Shown one piece after another: positions 1 to 11,742 of a stretch of DNA of 64,000 nucleotides. The stretch is taken from positions 8,122,001 to 8,186,000 of the forward strand of contig NC_059478.1 of NCBI RefSeq assembly GCF_018139145.2, given 5' to 3'. Position 1 is the first letter of the stretch, and the number at the start of each line of letters is the position of its first letter. The notes below the pieces were generated by a model, which was given only the letters and a program-made list of their open reading frames with translations, had not been told where the DNA came from and did no database searches. This stretch comes from Gymnogyps californianus. Taxonomy: Eukaryota; Chordata; Aves; Accipitriformes; Cathartidae. Made by a program: the position numbers and the translations under genes.

Positions 1-2531
1 CATTTGCTTCCTAGACTGGATTACCCCACAGTACTGGTGAGCAATCCTTGAAGATCGCTTGGAAATTACGGTTGAGGAATTAGCAGCACTCCTCAGTGCT
101 TCCTCGTGCAAGAGGAGTGTATTGTGTTTGTTTAAAAGCGTTTATGTATGCATCCCCGTTCTCTCTTGGGAAGGTGGTACTTAGCCTTGGACTGAAATCC
201 CTTTTTGCTGGTGCTCTTCTGTTGGTATGATCTGTTTTATACCTTAGATGTTGGTAAGTCTGAGTAGGTTGTGCATGTTTAAATTCCAAGCACATGTTCA
301 AATTTCCCAGTTAACAATTTCAAATGTGAAACTAAATGCCTTCTAAAACAGTCCTCTAATACCCTGCTCTCTCAATTGGGCATGACTTAGATCTAAGGAG
401 TTGCTGCATTCTGTGGAAAAATATCAGCGATAAAGCTTGCCATGTAACGAACAGATAGGAAACATGCCATGGGAATAACGTGTATCCTAAATGGACAGAG
501 CAGAGCTCTGTGTTGAGAATATGACTTGAGGCCACGTGGCTTCCAGCTCACGCTGGAGATGTGGCAGATGCCGTAGGTGGTAGATAACACAGGGCCAGAA
601 ACTTCTCACTCAGGCTCCGATGTTTCAAGACTGTTTTGAGAACACCTCACAGCATTCCTACTTCGGAAAGTGCACCCCCAAATCAATGTAAAGAATAAAT
701 GATGTCACGGGCTGTGTAGGTTCACTTTCCTGAAAGCAGCTTATTTTATTGTTCCTAAGAAATGCTGCCTCTGGGCTCTGAGTCAACAGGAGCTTGCGTG
801 AATTCAGCTGGTGTGATGGGGAGCAAAGGCATTGCGCACAGTGCGGGCTTTTCTAGTAGTTTTAAGTATCTGGCTAACAGAAACTTAGGTCACACGGTGA
901 AAAATGTCAGCCTAGGTTTTTGTGTGCTCGGTTAGCGGAGATGGCCGTTAGCAACAATGACTCCTGGGAATAAAGCAGATCTATCACAGAGCCACTGCTG
1001 GGGCATGTCGGCCAAGGAGTGCCTTTCACATTCTGCTAAGTACGTTACCAAACCATTTCAACTATGTCTCGGTCTAAACTTTCCAATCAAAGCATAGGTT
1101 ATGCTTCAGCCACTGAGAAAGTCAGCATCCGAAGGAACCTACGGAGCTGATTGTGTTATTGCAGACTTGAGAGTGCTTATTCTGGCAGTAGACTGGAGAT
1201 TGAACCACAGCTTCCGCCTGCTGCTGCCTTGCTGCTTTTAATTATTGGTAACCACTTTTTTTTTTTAAATAAAGGCTCTTAATGTCAAGTTCTTATTGCT
1301 TAATGTTTTTCTTTCATGTGGGCTCTTGAGTAATTTTTTACTTCCAGTTTTATTAATGTCATACTGACTCTAGCTTTCAAAACTTGATTCTTTGGTGAAA
1401 TCAAGTCCCTCTTAAATTGGTCATAATCTTTATATAGAGATAATAGTTTCTAATGAAGACAGCTTATAAATCTTGACACATTCCTGTGGTGGTGTGGATA
1501 CTTAGAGAGGGCCTAGTCCATCTTGTGATATTGCATAATAAGGTTGGACAGTTGTCAGTGTAGAATACCAAGAAGCCAGCATGCATATGTAGTAGTGAGG
1601 ACTGCATCCCTGCAGTCCTTGGGCATGTCTTGAGCCCCAAGGTCAAAAAATATTGAAGCAACGTGAAGGTTTCCATGGGAGGATGGATAGTCACAAACAT
1701 ATGCATTGTATAAGTGAATTACTAGCCATGTTTGCCAAAATAAGGTATTTAGGTTATATACATTAAGCATCAGAGTGCAAATCCAGTATTTTTAAAATAT
1801 GCAAACTGCCAGCTATGTGGTATTGGTAAGTAGAGAACTCAAGTATAAGATATCTTTGTGTGGCCTCTGCTTTTGCCAAGTTGCAGTGTGAGATGAAACA
1901 TGATGGAACAGCTTAGCATGCTTCACTTAATTAGGTACAAACATGTTCCACTTCATTTGGAACAATTAAAGTGTAGAGCCCTGACCACAAAGTGCTGTGG
2001 GTAGGCCATCAAGCGGTGTGTGTCTCATCTGGAAACCCTGAGTGTCAAACAGCATCAGGTACTGCTGAAGACATTACTGGGGTTTGTAACAGCTCAAGAA
2101 GAATTAGCGTTCCCAGAGCTTGTTTAGATAAAATGTGTTAGCTTAGGAAAGGGTAGCGAAACTTGTGAATCTTTCTTACGTATTCCTTCTCTAATTTAAG
2201 AATAGTAATTTTAAAAGAAGCTACTAAGGAGCTTTCTGCTGCCTTACTGCTGTCTCTCATATTGGACACCTGGCCTGGGAGCTGCAACTGGTCTTGCCTG
2301 TGCTGCTTTTCATTAGAGTCACTAATTAAGTCACAGATTAGAGGTATGGCTTTTGGTAGGGAATGGAGATGAAGTTAACTCTGCACTTTGTGGACCTAGA
2401 AATGGAAAAGAAATGTTTGCCATTTTGAGGCTTGTTTTTTTCCTTTGTTAGATGTGGTGGCTAGAGCCTACATTGAGCTGCTGGGCCCTCTGAACTCGCA
2501 GCAAAGAAGAATCCTTGTCTGTGACTTCCCC

Positions 2532-2532
<1 letters not shown>

Positions 2533-2562
<30 letters not shown>

Positions 2563-2569
2563 ACCCCCC
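2533..2569. repeat. Poly-C tract
   Basis: Thirty consecutive C (2533-2562), then A and six more C. The minus strand is therefore a long G run with G-quadruplex potential. Its length is likely to be unreliable in assemblies. Confidence 0.95.
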
Positions 2570-3735
2570 TGAAAAATAACTCAAAGCAGCTAATTAGTAT
2601 CTTCTATTAGTCATAATTTGACACGGTTACTGCTGAAATGTCAAGGTTGTGTACATTGCCCGTGAAACCACCTGTAGCTCAAAGTTAAATCCCAGGAAAG
2701 TCATCTGAAGGTCCCTCGGAGTTTTGGGAAGTCGGCTGACGTGGGTCACTGGTGCCAGGGGTGCTAGTGTAATGAGATGGGCACATCTGGTGTTGGGCTC
2801 TCCGTATGCCAAGCAGATGCCAGAGGGCCTGAATTTGCTCAGTGGCACAGAGCTGAGGTGTGATCCTGGTGGAACTCAGTAAGGATCTCAAGGTAGATCT
2901 TGGGGGGTTTTGTTGTTGGGTCTTTTTGTTGGTTTGTTTTGGGTTTGTTTTGGGTTTTTTTAATGGGCTGAGAAGGGCTGCTTCCAAGAAGGAATAGAAT
3001 TGTCAAATACTGACTAGGCCACATCAGCCAGCAGAGCCAGCTGGCATCTTCCAGGGCCAAGGCTGGCTTTGTGCTGGCAGCCTGGGGCAGGGCATGGATC
3101 CTGCTGAAGGGCTTGTGAATGCAGTTCTCGACTGTCACCGGGGAGAACGGGAAATCAACATCTGCACGTTTGCTGTGGTCTTCCTCGCAACCTCTGAGGG
3201 GCCACAACACCTTGTTCCATTTTCTCTCATGACTAAGCTATTGTATGTTATGAAATGAACTGCTTCGCTTTCTCGGATGTTCAAGCAACAGATCCCATTA
3301 CGTCATAACCATTATACCTCATTTCCTCGCTCTTATTACCGACACAAAAGAAATAAAATCTTACTCTGCTGCTTTCAATTCTTCCTCTCTTTCTCAGCTG
3401 CTTTGGCTCCTTCCATGCTTGGATTCTCTCCTGCCTTGGGTCAGAGCCCTGTACCTCTTCTGCTGAACCCAGGGCTGCTGCCTGCTTGTTGGGATCATGG
3501 TGAAGGAGAGAACAAAGCACCTTGCTTGCTGGAAGAGGGCCATATCAAGCACTGCAACGCCAGATCAGAGCCGTTAGAAATGGATTTTGAAACCTGCTCT
3601 CAAGTGTGAATATGTGAACGTCTCCCTCGTGAGCTGTTGGCACTGACGTGGCTTTACATGTACCACAAGTGCTTCTAGCAAAGAGAGCAGTTGTTGAGGA
3701 AATGAAAAGCATCACCCTTGTCTGGGAAATGGAAC

Positions 3736-3739
<4 letters not shown>

Positions 3740-3767
<28 letters not shown>
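3740..3767. repeat. Poly-A tract
   Basis: Twenty-eight consecutive A. No recognisable retroposed gene precedes it, so a processed pseudogene is not supported. Confidence 0.9.
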
Positions 3768-3768
<1 letters not shown>

Positions 3769-6700
3769 GTAGTAAAGAAATGACACTAAGATGTCAGCGC
3801 TAACTGCAAAGGCTGGGTGAGTTCTGATGTCTTCCATGCCCCTCGAAAGCCTTCAGTGGATGGAGATCTGCTACCTTTGAAGGCAGTTCTCACAAGCATC
3901 CCTTCCAATGTTCAGTCAAAAATCCATGTCTTTTCTGTGCGAACTCCTTCAGCTTTGGTTCCCAGTTCGTGGCTCCCTGGGAAGGTTTTTTTCTGTGAGA
4001 TTCAAGAGCCCTCTGCTGCTGGAAATTGTCCCTCTTTATACAGGTTTTTCACACTGTCCGTCCTTCCCTGCCAATCTGCTCTTGAACAGACCAAGTTGAA
4101 TGCCTTTGCTGTCCGGCAGTTACTGCAACTTCTTCCTGAGCCCCTCTGAAGTTGAACATAAACTTGTAGTGTGGGTTCTGGGGCTGTCTGTAGCTGTCTA
4201 GTGCTATGTGTGAGCTCATAGCTATAGGAGCCCGTGGGCTTTCCCTGCTGGAAGCTCATGTCCAGCTGGGTAGCTTCTCTATCAGTTTCAGAACTGTGTT
4301 TTCTTTCTAGGATGTTATTTTCTAAAGAGTGTGATCTGCAGTCTTTGTTTCTAGACTTGTTTTCTTCTGATTAAATTCTCTGTCCTCATGGTTACTTAGG
4401 ATCTCTTACCAGTTATTTTAATCTGCAAATATTACTGGTGTAATATTTTGCTTGGTTTTCTCCAGATCTGTGGTAAAGGTGTTGAAATAACACTGTGTTG
4501 AGGACAATCCTGGTGGAGAATCAGAAGCCTTGTCCTAAATGATGTTCTCAGTTACTCTTTCCGCCATACCCATCGGTGAGCATTAATGGGTGCCATCTCT
4601 TCTGCCAGCTGTGGCTGATCCTTACTGGGTTTGCAGTAGTTGCCTCTCCTGGCTCTGATGGCGTGGTTTAGCCTGGGACTGCAAAAGGCTGCCGAGGCTG
4701 TTAATATCTCAGGTTAATGTTTTGAATCCTGTTTTCTGAATGTGAATGATTCTCAGCTTCTCCTCCAGTTGTACTTGGGTGTAATTTATGCAGCCCTGTG
4801 GGCTTTCAATAATTGCTTTTTAGCATTTCCACTAGTCACTAGTGTAATAGGAAATATGTTAGTCACTTTGACAGACACATATCTGACTCTGTCCAGAACC
4901 TGATGAGAGCCCCTCCTACACAGTGGTTCACACTTATGGGTTTTTTTAAATTTTATTTTCTGTCAAGTATTAGATCTGGATCATTGTTCAAGTCCTGCTT
5001 TCTTTGGTGTATTTCAAGCAGGTCATCCTTTTGTCCTTAAATCTGCTGATACAAACTTCTAGCTGCTGGCTAAAAGACTGCTGAAAACAGAGTGTTCATC
5101 TTGCAGACTGGGTGAAGAGGGGGATAGGGAGGCAGATGGACAAAAGGGGTGTCAGATTTGTCCTCCTTATGTCCTTGCCCCATATTCTAGGAGCGCTCAA
5201 CCTTGTCTAAATTCTGGCTCTAGGCCTTCTAGCAAAATAGATTCATGTGACTTAATTTGCTGTAGGTAGACACTTGTCCCACTATTATTTCAAAAGCCCT
5301 GTTAATATTGTGTGTCGCTTGAGCAATAGGAAGCCAGCAGAACCCAGAGCCTGCAGGCATCATGACGTGCTACGCAGACACAGCCCCGCTTGCCGCTGTC
5401 TTCCAGGGTGTATCATCTTGGTGATCTCTGAAGGTGGTGACAGGGGAAACGGAGAGTGTGACAGCAGGACCCGCACAGTAGAGTGTGCTAGGAAGTGAGA
5501 GGTCTCTGAAAGCACGCTGTGCATCAAAAATGATCCTTTGATGGTAAAATAGCCCCAATCTTTGGCTTGCCACAACATGTGGTATTAGCAGGCTCTTGAT
5601 CTGAGCATCCGAAAGAGAAGATGCAACAGACATGGCTGAAACAGCTTTCATTGGTTTCATCATCTCTACTCTCACGCACCCATAAAAAAGCATATTTGTG
5701 AAAATAGGAAGCAGTGGGTGAGAAATAAATACACTTCTGACATTTAAGGGAGACTGCTACTGTGCCTGCAATCCCACCAAGACAACCTGTCTGCATTAAA
5801 TACAGTCAGTGTCAGAACAAAACCTGAGAGTGGATGCTCTCCAGGCAAAGCTGTATGCTCCATGACTTTTGATGTGCTTGTCAGCAATGCCTCCAACTTT
5901 GAGGAAGTCCTGGGCTTCAGTCCCCGCTCCCTGAGGCACCATTGTATTTTACAGCAGTTGAATGGGCCACAGAGGGCATTAAAGAAATGGGAACTCCGCC
6001 ACCCACGTCCATGTTGAAAGAGCCACGGGCACGCTGTGCTCACCGCTCTGAGAGCAAGGGATTGCAGCCACTGACTGCTGAGTGAGGAGCCCGAGTGGGT
6101 GGCGCGTCCCTCCACATGTGGCTCAGGCGGCCGCGGCAGCAGCAGGGCTGGGGTCCTGTGCAGGTGGGGTGGTGGAAAGTGTGCTGGCGGGAGATGCTTG
6201 CCCAACCCTCCTGCTGCCTCCCTTGGCTCCCTGTGCCTTGGACACATCTCTTTTTCTCCATGCCCAGCACTGGCTAGCAGGCTGGAGTTCACCACGTGGC
6301 ATGGGAGGTGCGGAGCTGAGCCCAGCCCCTTGTGTGACCCTCTCTTGTAACGATCGTAGGAGAGGATGAGGACCTGTCCTCGGGCTGGCTGGGTAGCGTT
6401 GTTCTGGGACGCAGAGAGGAGGAATGAGCGAGGGTAGGCATGACCAGGCTTGAACTGCTGGAGCTGGATTTACGTTGCTTTTGTGTCTTTTATGTCAGAA
6501 ACCTAGAAGTACAAGGAAGAGCCAGACGGGTTGCTGAAAGCTCTCGTGCTGCAGCAAACAGCTGTGGTGAACATCTTCAAAAAGCAGCAGGGTGTCTGGT
6601 GGTGCAGGCAAGGCTTTGAGGACATGTCTGACTTATTGGTGCGGTTGGAGGCAAAGCTGAGCCCTTGCTTTGGAGAAATAAGTGTGCATACGTTGTTAAA

Positions 6701-8153
6701 GCATGCTCTTCTCAGACCCCAGTTTTGAAGTTCATGATCGAAGCCCGTGTGTTGGGATCACTTCCTTCAGCCACAGAGGAGACAAATCTCCAGTTTGTTC
6801 TTGTATTAAGCATTTCCTTTTTTTAAACACTACCCCGTACAAATACACACTTCAATGTAGGTCTGTAAAATGGAAGAGCAAACTGCTGTTTATAATCACT
6901 TGTGTGCACCTGTAAACCTGTGGGAATATCTCATTGCCACTGCTTAGAAATCTGCGGTAAATGAGGAAAGGAAATTGAGAAATTGGAAATTGAGGAATCG
7001 AGATGTCCCTGTATCTCCTCATTATGATTTTGCAATGAGCTCTTATAAGTGCTGGTCCTTGCAGCATGGCCTGAATTCTAGATCCTTTCTTGGAAGGCAA
7101 GAGAAATTCTACCAAGACGAGTAGCACAGTGTCTACCCCAGGCTTTAATCACAAGTTACTCAGCCAGGTTAGGTCCTGCTGCAGTGCTCAGCATTGACCC
7201 GAAGAGATGACAAAAATGCCCTTCCCTCTCTAAGGCTTCTTCAGGTTAGAAGAGGACTGTGGGATTGGAGATGGTGTTTGCAAAGGTAAGAGGGGCAGCA
7301 GAAGCTGCCAGAAGAGCCTGCTTGTGCCCCAAGGCACTGTGTGTTTCCCACATTACAGCACACTGCTGGTTCAGCCTGGCCAGCGCCCTGCAGTGATTTG
7401 GTGTGGGTGAAGGCAGCCCACTGAGCTGGCTCTGCTTGGGCTGTTAACGCTGGGGCAGCTCTGCTGAGGCTGCAGCACTGACAATGTCGTCGTCTTCTCG
7501 GTTAGCCTGGTTTTTATCACCGTGGGACAGCGTCTGTGACCGGTGTTCTGTGACTCAGGATCCGTGCCCTACGGAGCAGCCAAGGAAAAGGTGGGGTGCG
7601 CAACAGACAGCAGTAAGTAATTTGTCCTGCGTGAAATGAAGCAATTCCCCAACATCCACAGCTGCACTTGGGATCAGGTCTTCACCCTTCTGCTGAGGGG
7701 AGGAGTCCTCAGCTCTGCCTCTCCCCTCTTGCGCAGGACGCCAGAGGTTTTGTCATTCCTTTTGCTCTGCTTGTGGTCCAGGACACCGCAGTGGAAAAGC
7801 AGATGACTCTGCCCGAGTGGGCTGCTGGAAAGGGTGGTTTGCTGGTGATTGTGCGCTGGGCTGATTACTCAGCCCCCGACTGGCAGCGCAGCCCTCGCGC
7901 ACCCCACAAGCGCTTCGCTGCTGAGTGTACCTGCTTCCCAAGCCCGGCAGCTGAGCACGGTTTTGTGCGAGCGCAGTCTGCCGCTGGGCTGGTCCCGCTG
8001 TGTGTGCGTGCTGCCTCGGTGTGGGAGGAGCAGGTGGGTGCCCCGAACTTGCAGCCGAGGGCGGAAGCTCTTTGGGGTTTGCTGTTGATGCTCGAGGCTT
8101 TCATAGAGTTGCAGCATCTGAGCTGGGTGTTCACTGCTGGAGTGATGCAGGCG

Positions 8154-8160
8154 TATAAAA
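8154..8160 (+). promoter_or_regulatory. TATA box of the FASLG promoter
   Basis: TATAAAA lies 63 nt before the ATG at 8223 and 108 nt before the ATG at 8268. It predicts transcription starting near 8184-8190, hence a short 5' UTR. GGAAA motifs (possible NFAT cores) occur upstream near 7792 and 7827, but such short motifs are common by chance. Confidence 0.7.
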
Positions 8161-8183
8161 GCAGAGCTGGGTCTTCCCCCAGG

Positions 8184-8267
8184 GCTCAGTCTGGGACAGC
8201 CCCGGCACCTTTTGGCTGCCATATGGAAGATCACGCCAAGCACGTCCAGCCCATCCCGCTCCCGGCC
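8184..8267 (+). other. FASLG: Predicted FASLG 5' UTR, including an alternative in-frame ATG
   Basis: The start is inferred from TATA spacing. It contains an in-frame ATG at 8223-8225 (C at -3, G at +4) that would add MEDHAKHVQPIPLPA to the protein. The downstream ATG at 8268 has G at -3 and matches the mammalian N-terminus, so this stretch is more likely leader, or codes for a longer isoform. Confidence 0.5.
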
Positions 8268-8534
8268 ATGCAGCAGAACTTGAACTACGTGTACCCCCAG
8301 ATCTTTTGGGTGGACGGCTGTGCCAACCCCAGTACTTCCTGCCCCCCGGCATCCCCCGTCGCTCCTTTCCCACCACCAGTACCTGACCGGAGGAGAAAGC
8401 CAAGGAACAACAGGGAAAGGAGGAGCGTCGGCTTCCTGGTGATCTCCTTGCTGATCCTGCTGGCCCTCACTGGAGTGGGGCTGAGCATGTTTCAGATTTT
8501 CCACCTGGAGAAGGAACTGGCTGAACTCAGAGAG
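8268..8534 (+). CDS. FASLG: FASLG coding exon 1 (cytosolic tail, transmembrane helix, start of stalk)
   Basis: Encodes residues 1-89, ending KELAELRE as in mammals, followed by the donor GTGAGG at 8535. The exon ends in phase 0. If translation starts at the upstream ATG (8223), the exon is 312 nt and encodes 104 residues. The frame stays open past the donor to a stop at 8655-8657, which is intron read-through and not part of the product. Confidence 0.95.
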
Positions 8535-11500
8535 GTGAGGTCTGCCTGGCTGGTCACAGAGGCTCTGGGGAAACAGGAAAAAAAGAAAAACTTAAAATTG
8601 GGTCTGAGATGCTCAGGTGGTGCAAAACTCCCCGAGGGGCAGGCTGGTGGCGTTTAAATGTCTGCCATGCCAGTGTAAGTGGGGTTGCTTATTACTGTGG
8701 GGGACTGCTCTATTGGTGATTGATATGTCTGGATGTCTTCATGTTTCTGAGTGCTGAAAGGTCTCTCTCCCTGTATATTTCTTAGCACTTTGCAGCTCCC
8801 CATGAGCACCCAGAATTAGCCACTGTCAAAGATAGTCCTTGGTTGCTTTAGATGATGCCCTTACGCTCTCACTCTGCTAAGACGGTTTGTCACTCTTCTC
8901 TTTTGACAGTCTGCCAGCGCTGAACACATCCCTCCAGCTTTGGAGAAACTCATAGGTGAGTTGATGTACATGGAGGAGGAACTCCTCTGTGTTAGCATGT
9001 GTGAATGCTTCTGTTGAACTCTTCCCTCTCCTCATCAGGGGCAAAGGCAAGGTCACAGCTTGATGCTCTGAAAGCGCTGATTTCACTTGCTTGTCTGGAA
9101 AAAGAGCTTTATCTCTGGGGTGTGGGGATGGGGTCCTGCACCCTGCCTGCTGGAGTGCTTGGAGGTGTCAGCCACAGGTTCCTGGGACAGTGTGCCTCTA
9201 CCCTGGGGCCTCCCAGGCCCAGTGGGGCAATGGTACCGGGGGTACTCTGCTGTAAAAGTGAGTTTCTGGCTGTCCTAACATATAGCAACAACATGAACGG
9301 AAGGAGGAGAACGGAGATGGGCACCGCACGTGTTACTTCTTTCTCTCCTTACTCTTTTAAGATTTTGGGAGGATGCAGAGGGTTTTGTTTTCTTTGGGGG
9401 TGGGGGATTCACTCCCACCCTTGAGAGCGCAACTTTTTTTTCCCCTGAATTCTTTTGTTACAAAGTCTCACTGCAGCCAAAGCTCGTTGAGAAGAGCCTG
9501 ATTATATGTGGGTTTTTTTCTTTTAGAAATGTCATTTCAGTGAAATTGAAACTTTCCACAAGAATCTGCTAATTTTTCTAAATTTCATTTAAGAAAAAAA
9601 CGAGTTTCAATCTGAATGGAACAATTTAAAAATCATAATTTGAACTTCCAAACTATTATTTTACTTTTACATTCCATGTTAATGTTATCAGTGAGGATAT
9701 CCCTTTCTAAAGATGGCCAAGTCAGAAAGAAATTTTCAGCTCTCTTGACAATTTTTGCTAGATCTGAAAAGATTTTTTTCCCTTGAGGATTTTTGTTAGT
9801 AGGAAAGTTAATTTCTTTTCAAGTTTGTTCTGATACTGAATGAAAGCAAATTTGGAAATAGCAAAATTCTCTGGAAAGGGCAGTCCTGGTTCCAATCAAC
9901 TCCATATCCATAAATTTTGTCTATTGCTTAGGGGAAGGGGAGCTGTCATTTTAACTCGATGCTCAGTGCTCTGATCACAGGCTACTTTAGCAGTAGCTGA
10001 ACATAAGTCATAAACAGTAACCCTGAACTTCTTGAGGGGGATGGATAAATAAATAAAGCCAGGGAAACAGGTAAAGGAGAAGGGGGAGAGGAGAGGAGAG
10101 GAAAATTTAATCGGCTTGAGAAAAGAAAAGGCTGCTTCTAAAATTTGAGAACACTTTGCTTGGAAGTAGATGCTGAGAAGAAGGGAAGGATAGAGTGGGA
10201 TGGGATCCAAATACCGAGTCACTGTAACTGCCTCATCTCTCCAAGGGGAACTGAGCCCTCCAGGGAAGGGAGAATTTTCCCAGCTGTGCTCTGCCTCTCT
10301 GAGGACAAGGTCTGCCTGGCCAGCGGAATGGTGTGCAGGATGTCTCAGGTGTCTTCTCTGATCTAGTTGTAAGGAGGGTTGGTACTCAGCAGACAGAAGT
10401 CCACTGCCATGGGTGCATCTGCCCTTGGCAGTGCTGGACTGAAGGGGGGCAATAGAGCGGGCGCATCTATGACAGGACATGAGCAGTCACCTTGTCATGG
10501 GCCAGAGATGCTGGGTAAAGGGGCAGTATTGTCCCTCTCCTACACCCTGAGTGAGAGGTCTCTGCTCGAGCTCACCAACTGAGCCATTTTGAGATGAAAG
10601 CTCTCCTTGCTCTTTCCCCTTGCTTTTGATCACATCTGGATCCTTTGCTGCAACTCTTCCTTTTTTAACTCCTCTTGCCCTGCAGTGTTTGCCCAAGCAC
10701 CGCTCTGCCTCACTGCGCTAAGCCATGGTGCTTATGTGCCCTCTGCTACTCTGAATCTGCCCCACTTCAGCTTTGTGGTTGACTCCCTTCTGCTCTCTGG
10801 GCTGGCTTCTCCATGGAGTGTATCGCTAACGTCTTCCCTACTTTTGTGCAGGGCAGAATGAGCAGTCAATGAAAAAGGAAGCGAGGAAGGCAGCACACTT
10901 AACAGGTATGTACTGAGGGGCCAGCACGATGTGGGAGCAGGGGATAGGGCAGACGTGGCTGGGGTGAGAGGGTGGCATGGTCGTAGTTGTGAGGAGCCCA
11001 CCTCACACAGGCTTTTTTTTCCTTTGGTAACGTGTGCTCTGACAGCGGGAAGTTACTCCACAGCTAAAATCTTCCCCTCCTTTAGGCTTTTCAGTGAGGG
11101 CTCTGTTTTTTGGTTTGGTTCTTGGTTTGCATCTGGGGTGTGCAGGGCAGAAGGCTGTCACAAGCAGCTGGCATTGAGCGAGGTGAAGGTGAGGTGTCTC
11201 ACCAGTGCGAGGTCAGGGCGGACTTTCCATGCTGCAGACAAGGGCTTGGAGAACAGCTGACTTGTTGTGACATGGGGTATGACTTGAGGAAAAAAAACAC
11301 ACAACTGCTTGTACTTACTGCATTTTTCCTCTTGTTTCGACTTCCAGGGAACCCGGCCCAGCGGGACCTCCCTCTGGAGTGGGAACCCATCTCCGGCCAT
11401 GCCTTCACCAACGGCATTCAGTACCGCGATCAGGGCCTCGTTATCAATGAGACTGGCCTGTACTTCGTGTACTCCAACGTGCTCTTCCGGGGCAGCACCT

Positions 11501-11742
11501 GCAGCAGCCAGGTGTTGACCCACATAGTCTACAAGAAAAACCCGGCCTTGCCAGGCAACTACGTGCTGATGGAGGACAAAGGCATCAACTACTGTACGAG
11601 TCAAAAAACATGGGCCCGGAAAAGCTATCTGGGGGCTTTATTCGAGCTCAGGAAGATGGACAGTTTGCACGTCAACGTCTCCAAAATCGCTCTGGTTAAT
11701 TTTGAGGAATCCAAGACATTCTTCGGCTTATTTAAGCTTTGA
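8268..11742 (+). CDS. FASLG: Fas ligand (TNFSF6), four-exon coding region
   Basis: Type II membrane cytokine of the TNF superfamily. As a trimer it engages Fas (CD95) on target cells and triggers caspase-8-driven apoptosis, and it is used by cytotoxic lymphocytes. The exons join in frame to 253 aa: N-terminal motif NYVYPQIFWVD (residues 6-16); short proline-rich stretch (26-39); basic cluster (41-52); transmembrane helix about 55-77; stalk with LEK (100-102) near the shedding site known in mammals; TNF homology domain about 130-253. Conserved features are the pair C174/C205, N-glycosylation sites N156 (NET) and N232 (NVS), the block GLVINETGLYFVYS, and the ending FFGLFKL. F247 corresponds to human F275, needed for Fas binding. 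Human FASLG is 281 aa; the bird protein is shorter mainly in the polyproline tail. I chose 8268 because MQQ-N-Y-YPQI-WVD aligns with the human N-terminus and -3 is G. An in-frame ATG at 8223 would add 15 residues. Every intron is GT-AG, with phases as in human. Confidence 0.97.
8910..8955 (+). CDS. FASLG: FASLG coding exon 2 (stalk)
   Basis: A 46-nt micro-exon between acceptor TTTTGACAG and donor GTGAGT. It encodes SASAEHIPPALEKLI plus the first base of a Gly codon. It aligns with the human exon 2 product around SLEKQIG, where mammalian FasL is shed by metalloproteases. Intron 1 is 375 nt. Confidence 0.93.
10852..10905 (+). CDS. FASLG: FASLG coding exon 3 (stalk to start of TNF domain)
   Basis: A 54-nt exon after the acceptor TTTTGTGCAG-G and before the donor GTATGT. 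It encodes the rest of the split Gly, then QNEQSMKKEARKAAHLT and the first base of the next Gly. MKKEARKAAHLTG matches the mammalian EKKELRKVAHLTG segment. The phase 1 boundaries on both sides fit exons 2 and 4. Intron 2 is the largest, at 1,896 nt. Confidence 0.92.
11348..11742 (+). CDS. FASLG: FASLG coding exon 4 (TNF homology domain and stop)
   Basis: A 395-nt terminal coding exon after acceptor CGACTTCCAG. It encodes residues 124-253 and the TGA stop. It carries nearly the whole TNF homology jelly-roll: PLEWEP, the GLVINETGLYFVYS strand pair, the disulfide cysteines C174 and C205, WARKSYLGALFEL, NVSKIALVNFEES and FFGLFKL. The penultimate aromatic is Phe where human has Tyr279, a conservative change. 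No frameshift or premature stop is seen, so the copy looks functional. Confidence 0.97.

Larger units (their letters stand above)
1..7667. other. Upstream non-coding DNA
   Basis: No exon or RNA gene recognised on either strand. Open frames are short (at most about 180 codons, on the minus strand at 5744-6295) and show no family resemblance. It contains a poly-C run (2533-2562), a poly-A run (3740-3767) and a small CpG-rich patch near 6095-6140. Confidence 0.6.

Noticed and set aside
3740..3767. Poly-A run as the tail of a processed pseudogene
   Set aside because: No coding remnant of a known gene and no flanking duplication were seen upstream.
5744..6295. 183-codon open frame on the minus strand
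   Set aside because: It overlaps other open frames on both strands in GC-rich DNA, has no recognisable domain, and no splice or promoter structure supports it.
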